Source: Exaiptasia diaphana (taxonomy: Eukaryota > Cnidaria > Anthozoa > Actiniaria > Aiptasiidae). Taken from it: a stretch of 64,000 bases of DNA. Below the pieces are notes generated by a model, which was not told the origin of the DNA, searched no databases, and saw nothing but the letters and a program-made list of their open reading frames with translations. The position numbers were made by a program, and so were the translations under genes. The stretch is from positions 211,938 through 275,937 of the forward strand of contig NW_018384422.1 of the NCBI RefSeq assembly GCF_001417965.1, in the 5' to 3' direction. Below are positions 47,367 to 59,662 of this stretch, piece by piece (position 1 is the stretch's first letter; each line of letters opens with the position of its first letter).

Positions 47367-50300
47367 ATGGCGTTATTCGATGTCATATCTCATGATAACG
47401 TCGGTGATTGTAAATATATCCTTGAACGCGACCCTTCTTTAGTTCATTCGGTAGGATGGCATGGAATGACACCATTACATCGTGCAGCTACAAGAGGAAA
47501 TTTAGAAATACTACAGATTTTGCTAGAATTTGGAGCCAATGTGAATGCATTGAACGGATTTGGCGAAACACCTTTGCATTTTGCTTGTCAAACAGCAAGT
47601 TTGAAATTTGTGGGTATTTTGGTTAATAAGGGAGCAGATATTAAAGTTATTGACAATGGCGGGAGAAGCAGTGTCCATCATGCCGCAAGAAGTGGTTCAG
47701 TGTGAGTATTTATTCATAAAGTCAAATTGTCAACAATCAACCTGTGTAGTACGTGTGCTATTAAATATTAAATCTTTGGTGGACCAGTGTTGTTTCAATA
47801 TTATCAACAAGCATACATATATAATCAGATTGAATAAAGAAAACTTAAACATAAAAGTATTGTTGTTTCTTTTGTCTGATGTTGTTGATAGGTGGCCTAT
47901 ATTAGTTGCTTTCATGCAATTAGACAAAAAGAGTTGAGAATGTCCTGTATGATATCACTGATATGCATAATGTTTTGCTGCATCCCATATCCTCCCCTTT
48001 TGCTCAATATCACATATGAACATGTAGTTCTGGATGCTCTTTGGCTGCTAGCAATGTATTCTTTGGTATCATGCTGCCTTATTTGGCATTGTTTCAGATG
48101 GAAAATTCACTATTTTGTCACACTTGGACTTGACCTACACAAGCGAGACAGCAGGTAATAATATTAGCCTGGACACCAGTTGATCATGTGACTTGAACCC
48201 ACAATTGACAGCTACTAATAATTTTGAATATCTATACCAAAACCATTATTGAACAATAGCAGAATGCAATATATTTGTTGATAAATATCTTGCAATAAAA
48301 GTACTCACTCTGTTTTAAAACTATTCTAAAGGATAAAACTAAAGGATTTTAACTTTCTTAATTATTTTCTTTTTCCAGGGGTCAAACTGTACTACACATT
48401 GCAGCAGAATGTGGGCACATTGACCTTATTCAGTACTGTTTAAGAAATAAGGTATTTGACTATGTTTGTTCTATGTATTGCCTCCTTCTATACCACTGTT
48501 TTTGTAATTTTTCAGCGTTTCGATCCTGGAATTACTGACAACAGTATGATGACTCCTTTACACTTTGCTGTTCAAAGTAAGAATCGGTAAGAGTTGACTC
48601 CTAGATATGACTTTCAAATCCTTGTACCTTGAATGAGTATAAATGTGTAAAACTCTCATTACTTGACCCATGGTACATTTCTGATTCCAGTCAATGTGCT
48701 TGGTTAGTGGAAAGCTCAAGCCATAAATCACTTGTCTTGTTACCTGATATCCATGGTTCTACACCAGTAGACTATGCTGCTAAGGGGAATACCATGGAGT
48801 AAGTACGAATTGTACGAAGATACTAATTGTATAATTTACTTGAAAGAATCTAAAATTGCTAATTGAATATAATTCTTCAAGGATATAGTCATTAGTTACC
48901 ATGTATTGAAGAGAATGGTTTCAAACTATCGCTTTCTTTCTTTCTTTTTTGTCCAGTCACAGGTGGTTACAAACACATCTAAAATACTGGAATGCAAGCC
49001 GCTTTGCAGGCTATCGACCAAAGCCTTGGTTGCCATGGTTACTGCTACTGATGTCTCCCTCCCTGTTAATATGTCTAATTGTTTATTGTGTGAAAGAATA
49101 TTCTTATGTTGGTTGGCCATTAGCTATAGTTCTCTTTGCGACATTCTATGCATGGGCATTCACATCACATAGAATACGACATGTTTCTGGATTTCCTAAT
49201 CCTGCCTTTGCTGGCCTGTTTTTTGGAGTTATTCTTCAGAGTTTAGTGTGTTATACAGTAGACTTGGCACCTCATATCCTTGAATATTGTGTTTGTGAAT
49301 TACAACCTTAACCTTATTTTCTTGGCATAATTTTGACTTTGCTTGTCTTATTTTAAAATGGATTAACTTAACTTTTTACAAGTCTTTGGCCTGAACTGTT
49401 TTGGAATACTATAGCACTCTTTGTTTTTGTTATTCTGTTGTGGGAAATCAAGTAAGTTGAACTATTAAATCAATATTTTTTTGACTAGTTTCCTCTGAGA
49501 AGGAGCTTTCCATTATTTCCCATTTTTTCCCAGGAAATTGTATAGTGACCCTGGAAGACTTAAAACCTCACGATTAAAGGATGATGGTCAACCTTATGTA
49601 CGTTTACCTTGTAATTTGTTTATTCTGGTAATTTCACAGATAGTATTAGTATATAGTGCCATTATACAGTATAGCGTGTCTTATTTAATTTTTGCTTATA
49701 CTAGTGATGGGTTATTTTAACGGATGTGTGGGGTGTCATTTATCTTTTTTGTTTTTGCATGATAATGTTATGTACATTGACAAAAGTTGTTTCTTTTCAG
49801 ACTATAATTGATATTGCAAATGGATTACTTTCTTCAGATGATTTCTGCACTGATTGTGAGGTAAGAATATATTTAGTGCAGGAATATGTGACTATGTAAA
49901 TCTATCTAAAATCCAGCAAACTGAAGTGCCCCTTTTAAAATCTGTATATTTTCTTTCAGATTGTCACCCAACCATTTACTAAACACTGTAAACTATGTAA
50001 TCATTGTGTTGTTGCTATTGACCATCACTGTTTATTTCTAATGTGGTGTGTTGCACTCAACAATCATCGTCATTTTGTGATGTTTATGATACAAGTCTTG
50101 GCATCACAGTGTCTGTTTATCAGGGCATCTAGTACATGTAAGTGAATTCATGGTTTACTCTTTTATTTGCACAAGTGATTCTTGAGAACTGAATGATTTG
50201 AAAGCATCATCAATATCTGTGTTAAGTACTGAGGGAATACAATCAATTTTCAGAGCAGTTATCAGTCAAATATTTACAAGTAGTTTTCATTTGTTTTGTA

Positions 50301-51199
50301 GATTTATATAGCTTGGTCCAGTTAAATGGCAAATATCCCACTTCATTTAGGGTAAAGAGCAAAATATGATTTCAAGTGCCATATTTTATATTACAATGAG
50401 TGGTTTGTTTTTCACCAGGAGGCAATGGGACAGGAAGTGTATATTTCATCTTTATTTCTCTTGAACTGCTTTGGCTTTTTCTGGGTCTTAATGGTGAGAC
50501 CTATTTCGCTTTTATCCTTTAATCAAATGTATTGTTTATAAGACGAATTTNATCACTGGGACTGATACATGTCTGTTGTCATTTATAGTTGACCATATTT
50601 CAATTCAAAGTTGTATCAGAGGGTGCAACAACATTTTATACTCCTGAAGGATCTCAAAAATATTCGTAAGTTGTATTTGTCGAATGATTGTTGGTGTTTG
50701 TACATGTGTCTGTCTTTCTGTCTGTCAAAAATGATTGTGATGTTAATATTAATATCTAACATTATGGTGGTAAAGAGAATAATGGTCCATTTGTACAATA
50801 GCATGATAATACTTAAAAGGTTTGCCCATTAATCTGCAAAAGGAATAAAAATCTGAGTAACAGTGAACGTAGTTGTCGCGCCAATGCCCCATCTATATTG
50901 TGGTTATTGTCAGGGGCGGATCCAGGATTTTTTTAAGGGGGGGGCAGGCTCCTCCCCTACATCTGCCACTGATTGTTAAGAATGTTGTTCTAAACTAAAG
51001 GCTCTAAAGTTTGTCAAGTGGAAAAGCCTTTTAAGCGCAGGTTTTTGTACTGATTTCTTTTGTTGTTTTCAGAATGAGTATGCGAGAGATGTTTAGCTTT
51101 GGACGTGTGGCGTTTTTACATCGACTACGGAATTTTTTCTTGTTTCTTATAGGAGATTATTCATTTTATAAAAACAAACAATGGGAACAATCTGTATAA
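47367..51199 (+). CDS. Ankyrin-repeat DHHC palmitoyltransferase (ZDHHC13/17, HIP14-like)
   Basis: It is a membrane S-acyltransferase that attaches palmitate to cysteines, usually at the Golgi; the ankyrin repeats recruit substrates. Exons: 47367-47701, 48098-48154, 48379-48451, 48516-48586, 48691-48798, from 48957, about 49389-49451, 49534-49597, 49801-49860, 49960-50137, about 50302-50351, about 50419-50491, about 50589-50664, about 51073-51199. Ankyrin repeats: GMTPLHRAATRGNLEILQIL, GETPLHFACQTASLKFVGIL, GGRSSVHHAARSGS, GQTVLHIAAECGHIDLIQYC, MTPLHFAVQSKN, GSTPVDYAAKGNT. Then membrane spans (WLPWLLLLMSPSLLICLIVY and others). The DHHC domain is split over two exons: CTDCEIVTQPFTKHCKLCNH then CVVAIDHHC and ALNNHRHF, with the catalytic Cys intact. 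The Pro-Trp after DHHC is replaced by Leu-Phe. The join between the exon at 48957 and 49389 is unsettled. About 560 residues. Confidence 0.88.
50911..50971. mobile_element. Short hAT-like MITE remnant in a DHHC-gene intron
   Basis: Begins caggggcggatccaggattt, contains a G-run, and ends catctgccactg. The 5-bp attgt flanks both sides. The same starting motif occurs at 24205 and, diverged, at 57643. Confidence 0.6.
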
Positions 51200-54100
51200 T
51201 AATTGCTTATTAAAGTATTTTTAAAATATTTTCCAATGTACTTAAAAAGTTAAATATGAATTTACACATTGATTAAATGATGAAACCATACCTAATAATA
51301 AACTATACACGGGTAATAATCCTATCAGTTTTAAAATAATAATGTTAGACATTGTTCCATAAGATGAATGTGGTCATCTTTTCATATTTGTATTTACGGA
51401 TGTTTATTGGACTAGTTTTGTATTCTCTGTCAGGGCGACAATCATTGTAAAATTGTTCTCAATGAATTTCAAATAAAGAAAAATTCAAAAATGGTCCCCC
51501 TCTCAGTCACATCAAACTGAAATTGGTTTCACGAATTTAGTGTTATTTTTAGGCACAAGTATTAAATCAAACGAATCATGCGTATTTCTGATTAGGAAGA
51601 CCTAGAAAACACTTAGGCGTTTCCTAGAAAACACTTAAGTGACCTTCCCTTTCATAATGAATATGACGTAAGCGTTCCAGATCAATGTAGAAATTACTGT
51701 CGCTCTATTGTCGAATGGCTTTACGTATATATGGCCGTCTATGAAATTAAAATGCATTCACTACAGATCGAACGAATTCCATTCTTAGCTCTCTCTTTTC
51801 ATTTCTTCTATAACACATGCTTTGGACAAGCAACACTTAAGTCTATTTAGTGATTATAGGCTTTGTAATATTCTTATTGAGACAGACTTGTGACAGTGCA
51901 TTACCAGTAATGGAAATTTCAATTCCTGTTTTAATGCCTTGTTGCCTTGTCATCGAGCTTGTCAGAAGACTGGCTGTTACTCTCACGTCTACAAATACAC
52001 CGACCTGATATGCAATCATCCATATTTTGTGTTATCCCATATATTTCACAATCTCCAGTAAACAATCACGCCTATAAGTGACCACACTACTAAGCTCCAC
52101 CTCACTAGGCGACCACTTCACAAATCCTGTAAGTGACAGTGGGCAATTCTAGCAATGACGATTGTTTTTAATCTGAAATAGTTTAGACCTACCGCATCAA
52201 AAGCCTAGTTGCGATAAAAACTTTCACCCGCGTCATAGCACTTGACAACACTTTAGAAAGAGGTTCCGGTTTTTTGCTTCGTACCTTTTTAAATTCATAG
52301 CTTTTCATTATCTAAAAACTTAAAAAGGTTGGTCAACAGGAATTAGTTCTAATGTTACAAATGTTTGCAACAGTTACCATTCATAGAGGATAAGAACAGT
52401 ACATAACAACATAAGTCGTATAAACAAGATATGATACTTAATAATAACAAGGATGATATTAAAGATGACTAGCAGCATTGATCTGTTATCATTTATGTAA
52501 GCTGACTGAATTTACCTAAAATCAAATAACTCGATAACACCTGTTTACATGCGATAGTGTGCCCCTAGGTAGTAGGGCTATCGACAGGACTATCTCGACT
52601 GACGTGCGTTTTTGGAAAATGTGATGATTTCCAACCTGATAGTATTACAGACAAACTTTGATAAGAAAAAAATGGATCTCTCCTGTTACACTAGAAATGT
52701 AATTTTTGTATGTAATATATTTTTCATATTAGCTATGTACAGTCGATGATCCATAGATCCACTACGTTAAAAGCAGAAGGAGGAAAGTATTTGGATTAGA
52801 AGGGATTAAGAAGACAAAATGAAGTCATTTTTTTGTTCTTTTGTCTTAAATGAGATTATGTCGCACCCTTGACTTCATTCCTTTGTCTATTCTTTTGTTC
52901 GCGGTTTCTGCCTATGCTAGTCTATGCTTATCTCCTAGTGAAAACCAGAGTTAACCGTTGGCACTCTATTACTATTGTACACAGATATACTTCCATTGTT
53001 TGAAATTCCTTATTTACCGTTGTAATTTCTAAAGTAACACTATATATTCAATCGATTGTTTATTGAGCTAAGGGTATTTCATAATGTTATAGAGGGGCGT
53101 ATGCTTGCATCCATTTTGATATTTTCCACAATGCAGTAAAAAAAAGAAAAGGAGATTCCAGTCTGTTTTCCTTAAATTATGTGAAACTAAGTATACTAAT
53201 CTATCGGGATAGACGACATTGTGGAATTAAATAGATGGGCAAAGGAAAGAGAAAAAATCGCACGGCTTGGTTCACATTCTCGTGATCAGCTATTTAATAT
53301 GAAGCATGGATATGTTATCGTGCTAGTTCAAGATTTTTATTCCATTTTTAACTTTCCACTTTGCAATAGGCGGGGAATTATTTCTTGGATTTCAGCAGAT
53401 TCATTTTGCAGTATTAGTTTTGCATTGGTATTATTTTGTGTTTATGTATGTTTCTCGAAGGATGGTTTTTTAAATGAATGAAAATATATACAAACAGTAT
53501 ACATCTTGATTAGTTATCGGCGCATTACGGAAAGATTAATTGAATAGCTTTCAAGGGGAGTTTTGCGTCCTAAAACACTCCAAAGTCAATGATTATATTC
53601 TGCTTTTTAAGGTTTATCAGCTAAAACATTGTGCCGAATAGATATCATTTGATGTGTGTTTCGCATGCTTTTCGCATAGAGATATTGAGCTATATTCTAA
53701 AGCAGTCACACGGTATTTTTAAGGACATAGGTTATTTTTGATACAGCTTTATAAGGAAACACTCAATTCTGAAAGGACCCACTGCCTATAAAAGAGATTG
53801 TACAGCTGTATGTTTGAGATAAAATCAATTAGGTGTTCTTGATCAGCCATGGCATTTCATTGTAACCCCATTTACGTACTTATACAGAATAGTATAATCA
53901 TTTGAGTGCCATTGATCCGACTAGACTTTGCGTCAATTGCAAAATTGTCACATTTCAAAGGAGTATTATATAATATAGCCTCCAGCCGAGAACGATAAAC
54001 TAAAACATACTTGAATATTCTTAAAGTATTTGTAAGCTCTTATCAGGCGGAAATGTATGAGATAAATGACAAGAAAAAAAAAGTTCTTTGTAGAAATAAC

Positions 54101-54855
54101 GACTCTCAGCCGTGGTCAAATTACTTACTGTCGAGACACATAGTGAGGATCTGACCTCTTGTACCTCGTTGAAATATTCATTCTATATTATAGCTACAGA
54201 ATTGAAAGGTAACGATTGGGCTTTCGATCAACTCTTGCCAATTTCGTAGCGTCGGTTTAGTGGTGTCTGGGCCATCAGTGATTCCTATTGTCGATATTCT
54301 GGTATGGAAATAGTGGGTTTGAACTCACATTGAAAAAAAAGCCCTCTTTATCCTATAACCGGTCTGTTATCTTGTCCTTTATAACTAAAGGAGGCTAAGT
54401 GAGATTCTTATCCTGATCGCATTCAGATAAAATCATATTAATTACTTGAACTGAAAAAGGTTTGGCAGATAGAAGTAACTACAGATGTACTTTGAACCCA
54501 GGAAACCAATATCAAGTTTTGACAGAAAAATCGTGAAGAGCATATTTATTATTGTTGAATCAAGCGAAGACCATCTCCTTGTAGGCCGACTTTCTTTACC
54601 TTCGACGAGAAACCGATTTAAAGACCAGACTTTTTCTTTTGTCGCATTTTAGGTTAGTAGCAAAGATTCTAGTTTCAAAATTCACCTGAGTGCTGTCAGT
54701 AAAGGGAAAGAATCATGATATGAGCTGAAAGAAGCGATTTCTTGCACTTGCAGTCTGTGCAGAACTACCAGATGAAATTTTTACACTATTTCATTATCGT
54801 TAAGACTTATTTTGAATTGGTTTCTGTAATTTTTACACAGATAATTCTTTTGACT
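51200..54855. other. Intergenic 3.7 kb without a supported gene
   Basis: AT-rich. Holds a local repeat (two copies of cctagaaaacacttagg at about 51600-51645), a diverged MITE arm at 52539-52580 and otherwise unique sequence. An 86-codon open frame at 53221-53481 begins without an ATG and ends in low-complexity hydrophobic residues; I do not call it. Confidence 0.5.
52539..52580. mobile_element. Single arm related to the 8322-8459 MITE
   Basis: acctgtttacatgcgatagt followed by gtgcccctaggtagtagggct aligns with the left arm of the MITE at 8322 with few differences. No second arm is present. Confidence 0.6.
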
Positions 54856-55103
54856 GTTACAACGAGACAAAGCTGAGAGAGTACAATCTGATAGTCTGCA
54901 CCATCCTGAACCTGTCGGTTACAACGAGACAAAGCTGAGAGAATACAATCTGTTAGTCTGCACCATCCTGAACCTGTCGGTTACAACGAGACAANGNTGA
55001 GAGANTACAATCTGTTAGTCTGCACCATCCTGAACCTGTCGGTTACAACGAGACAAGGCTGAGAAAATACAATCTGTTAGTCTGCACCATCCTGAACTAT
55101 TGC
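54856..55103. repeat. Four tandem copies of a 62-bp unit just before the GPCR start
   Basis: Copies begin (gttacaacgagacaa) at 54856, 54918, 54980 and 55042. They are near-identical; copy 3 carries three n bases, and copy 4 changes in its last bases just before the ATG at 55105. The array would be transcribed as 5' leader or act as proximal promoter. Confidence 0.95.
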
Positions 55104-55104
55104 A

Positions 55105-56151
55105 ATGAGCTCATCGCTGAACCTAACGATGTCAAACAGTAGTGACTCTCACTGTGCACATTGTGATACTACTGTTGATATATCCATAAAAATTGCAGCA
55201 CTATGTGTCATTATGGTTGGAGCTCTTCTCTGTAATTCGCTTGTTATCTCTGTCTTCTTGACAAATCCTTCGCTACACAAAACAGTCAACTACTTTTTAG
55301 TAAACATGGCTATATCTGATCTACTGTGTCCTATTGTTGCTATACCCAAGAGACTGGTTATGCTGATTACAAGACAATCAAGCTGGCAAGTAAAAGGAAC
55401 AGCAGGCTTAATACTATGTAAGGTGCAACCTCTCTTGCAAGATTTGTCACTGGCAGTTTCTATTCTTAGCATTATCTGCATCACAGTGGATCGATTCTAT
55501 GCCGTAAAGCGTCCTTTACGAATCAGCCTAATACCAGACAAAGCAAGATGCTTAACTATTGTGCTTATTTGGCTTCTTGCATTCCTAAATTACTCACCTT
55601 ACCTCGATGCATTTGAACTGGCCATATACCATGGAAAGACGTACTGCAATTTGAAATGGACCCCCAAATCTGTGACTATCTTTATAACCTATGTCGCCGT
55701 TCTGTATGGTGTTCTACCGTGGATTCTAGTTGTGATATTGTACGGATTTATCATGGTTTGTCTTCGACGCGCAAAGGTTCGCATGCAAGCAAATGCTCAA
55801 AGTTTGATGCAACATCGACGCACAGCCAGTGTGACAAGGCAAGCATTTGCAATCGTCTTCGCTTTTGCTGTGTGTACTTTTCCACAAACTGTAATCTTTA
55901 TGATTCTTGCGTATTACTATAAGTTCACTTACTCTCCTCTTCCTTACTGGCCTCAGTTGTACTTTGCAACAGAATTTATGTTGTTCGCTAATTCAGTTCT
56001 CAATCCGTGTATCTGTTTGTTCCTTAATGAAAACTATCGCAATGGTTTGTGGAGGCTGCTGAGACGCAGTGATCGTATTCATCCTGACGTTGTGAGAGAA
56101 GAGATACCCATTGAAAACTTGACAAGATCTACTGTAGCGGCACGACAATAA
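55105..56151 (+). CDS. Class A (rhodopsin-like) G-protein-coupled receptor, 348 residues, orphan
   Basis: Single-exon seven-helix receptor of the plasma membrane. N-terminus has NLT and NSS sequons. TM1 about 29-53 (CNSLVISVF, N44), TM2 about 62-86 (LVNMAISDLL, D72), TM3 about 103-134 with C105, paired with C181 in loop 2, TM4 about 148-168, TM5 about 188-220, TM6 about 245-270, TM7 about 282-306. Signature variants: DRF (129-131) for DRY, CTFP (257-260) for CWxP, NPCIC (300-304) for NPxxY, then helix 8 NENYRNGLWRLLRR. An ATG seven bases after a tandem repeat array opens the frame; a second Met at residue 9 is possible. Overall pattern resembles peptide-receptor-like orphans expanded in early animals. 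No ligand can be assigned. Confidence 0.93.
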   Translation: MSSSLNLTMSNSSDSHCAHCDTTVDISIKIAALCVIMVGALLCNSLVISVFLTNPSLHKTVNYFLVNMAISDLLCPIVAIPKRLVMLITRQSSWQVKGTAGLILCKVQPLLQDLSLAVSILSIICITVDRFYAVKRPLRISLIPDKARCLTIVLIWLLAFLNYSPYLDAFELAIYHGKTYCNLKWTPKSVTIFITYVAVLYGVLPWILVVILYGFIMVCLRRAKVRMQANAQSLMQHRRTASVTRQAFAIVFAFAVCTFPQTVIFMILAYYYKFTYSPLPYWPQLYFATEFMLFANSVLNPCICLFLNENYRNGLWRLLRRSDRIHPDVVREEIPIENLTRSTVAARQ

Positions 56152-58585
56152 GCAAGGTGACTGTATGATACGATATACGTCCTACAAGCCGGAATTCTTG
56201 CCTTTTTACAAACCGACGAACTATAAAATCAGTAGTAATAGCCGATAAAAACTACAATATACAACAGAATAGAATAGTATAGGATTACTGCATTTAATTT
56301 GTGAGTCATATATCATGACACAAAGTATATCAGATATACCCATGTATACTAAAAGGGTAATGCATGTATATCCCTTATATCATGAACCATGTGTATCCTA
56401 TTCTTGACTTTCACTGATCACGTGATAGTCTAAAAAAGCTATTTAGAGGCAAAATTAGCAAACTTTTATTATTGTTCTCGAGAGAACATCTTAATTAAAG
56501 GATCATTACGAAATTTAGAGCCAAAATAATGATTTTTAACAGAAATACAAGCGATCGAAAATTGGTAAGAATGTATGGGATTAGCACGGCTCAATGCGTT
56601 TTGGACTAGTCAAGAAATACCTACAAAAAGCTTTGTTTTAAGATTCAAATTAATCTTTTAAGTCCAAGGATCAAACAAGTATATAACTCCCAACAGTTAT
56701 GCAAAGTTTGAATCAAAACTGTGATTTCCTAGCGAAAATATAAGCGTTTTAATACGGTCTTACTTTACAAAGAAATGTATGGGGCCGCCATGATTGTGCC
56801 CCCGTCAGGAGCATAAAGATGGCGGACCGTAACTCCGAGCATCGAATTGAGCTCAAAACTAATGATTTTGCTTTAACTTTACAAACTATATCATTGTAAA
56901 CATGTAAATTGATGCTGAGACTATAATTGTTTTAAGATTCATAGACTTTTCGAGTATTTTTGGCGTGTATCAAGTCGCGTGGCAGTATTACGTAACATAT
57001 CTTTGAACGCTAATAACTCAACGAATAAACAGCAAAAAAAGTTTAAACATTCAGAGCGAACTTCTATCATGCTCTTCAAGATATTTCATTGCCACAATGT
57101 TGTGTGTCTGTGATTTTAGAATTTTGTTTCGACTGATGACGTCACGTGAAAGTCGAGAATAATTATAACCATGCATTAGCATTATATGAAAACCATCATC
57201 ATGAAAGCGGTAAAGGTAAAGTCAGTCTTCTTGTGGTATCTGGTGCAGTTGCGTATTTTAGTGATTTTTTCTTATTTTTACCGATGAATCGTTATCTTTT
57301 AAGACTGTTTTGATTATTGTAGCCAGTACATGTAGTCTCATGTTTCGCGTTGTATGACACACCCTCCAACAGTGAAGACCAACAGCATCTTTCTAGCTTT
57401 GACTAGAAATATGTAAACAGGAAATTCGACTTTGGTCCGGTCGACTAGTGCTGCTAGTGTGTTCATAAATAACTCATGTCCAACTACTGGTGTCATTAAT
57501 TGCAAGCTAAGACTTTTTGACTTAGGATTATAAACTCGGCATAACTATCGCATAACTTGTACTAGTAAATTAGCTTTCATTTGACGGCTTGTTAATAGTA
57601 TCATTCAGTAGTATTTTCCAAGTTACTTTGACATTGTAAATGCCGTGGCGGATCTAGAATGAGTCCAGTCAGATTTAATTTCTCTTGTATCATAATTTCT
57701 ATTTCTGTATTTTTGATTACATTGGCCGGGGCCATGTTATTCGCCCTCTGGATCCTCCCTTGAAATTGACGTATCTTAACGACAATACTGTTAATGCTAG
57801 GCAGTGCTACAAGGTGCTACTAGGTCCCTGTCTACACGGTATTTTTGGGTATTTTGAATTCGCATACGATTTTTGTGTGTCATTTATCTTCCTCAAATGT
57901 ATTCAAAATGTACCCAGTTATTTTATCAAATGCGTATAGACGCGGAACTTAAATGCAAAAACAACATTGTGAGACATTCGGTGTCCCGTGTGCAGTCAGG
58001 GCGGGTCCACGGAGTCTCTTTGACTTAAGTATATGAAATGTGATTAAAATATGTAAAAGTTATGTTCTGTCTTGTTACTTGTCATTTTGAGAAATCTAGT
58101 AACAAGTTACAGATTACCCCACCCCTTGCTTCAATGTAAACCATTCACTTCGAATCAGTTGATTCTAAAATTTACAAGCAATCCTTGTCATACTTTATTA
58201 AATCTGTTTTTTTAAGTGTTCTCTTGCAGAAAACGTAACTGAATTAACGAACATTACAATCAGAAAAACATACTGAAAAATTTACAAGAACAATATAAAT
58301 AAGATTTAAAACGCAACAATTATCATCTCGTTGTTCTTTGTTATTTGCTTATTAATAATAAGCTTTTTATAGATATTGAATATATTGTGTCGAACAATTT
58401 CTTTATATAGTCAAAAGTATAAAATTCTCCCGCGAAAAAAAGAAGTTGCGCGAAAAATGAACCAATGGTGGCACTCCATGTAGAAGACTTTCAGCCAATC
58501 AGAAGTCGCCCCGTGAGTACATGCGATCAAATTGGTCAGCGGTTTTGTTTCGAATAGTCGAAGTTTGTAAGAAGGAAGTGTAAGA
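56152..58585. other. Intergenic 2.4 kb between GPCR and DNAJC22
   Basis: AT-rich, with one MITE at 57643-57763 and no supported gene. The last 150 bp before DNAJC22 (58430-58585) includes an inverted CCAAT-like attgg at 58528 and is the likely promoter. Confidence 0.5.
57643..57763. mobile_element. hAT-like MITE, about 120 bp
   Basis: Left end cgtggcggatctagaatgag, right end ccctctggatcctcccttga, which form diverged terminal inverted repeats of the CAGGGGCGGATCCAG type. The interior (gagtcc, tcataatttctatttc) matches the fragment at 24205-24312. CAGGGG ends are typical of hAT elements; assignment is tentative. Confidence 0.6.
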
Positions 58586-59662
58586 ATGGCCGAAAGAAGA
58601 AAAAGTCTCTTAATTACCTATATATTGTGGATTCTATGGGGCTGGTTAGGAGTACATCATCTTTACTTGGGTCGTGATATTCAAGCGTTTGTATGGTGGT
58701 CTACGGTCGGAGGAGTTTGTGGATTTGGTTGGTTTCGTGATCTGTGGCGAATTCCAGCATACGTAGAAGATGCAAACTTGGGCCCTGATGAAGCTGATGT
58801 TCTCAAAAAGAAAATAAAAAGTGGTAAAGAACCTCCCTTCAATGTGTCTAGATTTGCTGGTCAGATGTTGGTGGGACATTTTTACGGTATCTTAATGCGT
58901 GTGGCGATCCCTGACTCATTGCCAAAGCTGACAATTGGTATTTTGGTTCCTATTGCTGTTGCAGCCGGCGTGTATCTTGTAGGCAACATAGGAAGAGAAA
59001 GAGGGGATTTCAAATATGCATTCATGGGCTGCATCTCGTCTTATGCTGTTATAACCTTTCTTACTAGTGATGAACCAGGCAACATGTATGTGGCTTTGTT
59101 TGGAGCCATGTCCTTCCAGTACAAACGTGAATACAAGAAAGAGATTCAACCAACAAAGAAAACATTGTGGAAACGTCTACAGATATTAGGCCTTGGTGCA
59201 CTAATTATTTTTGCCTTGTGGTGCTCTTTCTTTTATTTTAACGCTGAGGTGACAACGGAAGATGGTGAGAAAATCAAATTAAGAGATGCTGTAAATCATT
59301 TCTTTAACTCTCCTGTTTGGATGGAGTTCAAGGATACAATTAAGCAGTTATATGATGAAGGTCAAAGGAATGGATGGGACAAACTTTATGATGATTTTGT
59401 AAAAGCATTAGATCCTAGAGGAGAACAAAATGCATATAAAGTTTTAGGTCTTACAGAAAATGCATCACAACAAGAAATTAGGAGACGCTACAAAAAGCTT
59501 GCTGTTATGTGGCACCCAGATAAAAACCCTGACAACAAAGAGTTGGCCCAGAAAAAATTTATGGAAATCCAAGAAGCATATGAAATTCTTTCGCAAATCA
59601 AATCTGCAAGAGCAAGCAAAAACTCAGAAAGTAGATCAGATAAAGATAGATCAGAGTTTTAA
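58586..59662 (+). CDS. DNAJC22: DNAJC22 (Wurst-like) TM2/J-domain membrane protein, 358 residues
   Basis: Multi-span membrane protein with a C-terminal J domain that activates Hsc70; the fly homologue Wurst acts in clathrin-mediated endocytosis. Single exon. Residues 8-50 form a TM2-type hairpin ([20 protein letters not shown], then [20 protein letters not shown]); more membrane helices lie at about 103-225 ([40 protein letters not shown]). The J domain covers about 279-338 ([20 protein letters not shown]) with the essential HPD at 310-312. Length is close to human DNAJC22 (341). The start ATG has good context (gtaagaatgg). Poly(A) signal aataaa at 59746-59751. Confidence 0.95.
   Translation: MAERRKSLLITYILWILWGWLGVHHLYLGRDIQAFVWWSTVGGVCGFGWFRDLWRIPAYVEDANLGPDEADVLKKKIKSGKEPPFNVSRFAGQMLVGHFYGILMRVAIPDSLPKLTIGILVPIAVAAGVYLVGNIGRERGDFKYAFMGCISSYAVITFLTSDEPGNMYVALFGAMSFQYKREYKKEIQPTKKTLWKRLQILGLGALIIFALWCSFFYFNAEVTTEDGEKIKLRDAVNHFFNSPVWMEFKDTIKQLYDEGQRNGWDKLYDDFVKALDPRGEQNAYKVLGLTENASQQEIRRRYKKLAVMWHPDKNPDNKELAQKKFMEIQEAYEILSQIKSARASKNSESRSDKDRSEF

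Noticed and set aside
53221-53481. 86-codon open frame
   Set aside because: Begins without an ATG, second half hydrophobic low complexity, no splice signals or homology.
51200-54855. Retroviral or large transposon remnants
   Set aside because: No reverse transcriptase, integrase or transposase motifs and no long terminal repeats were seen here or elsewhere in the window.
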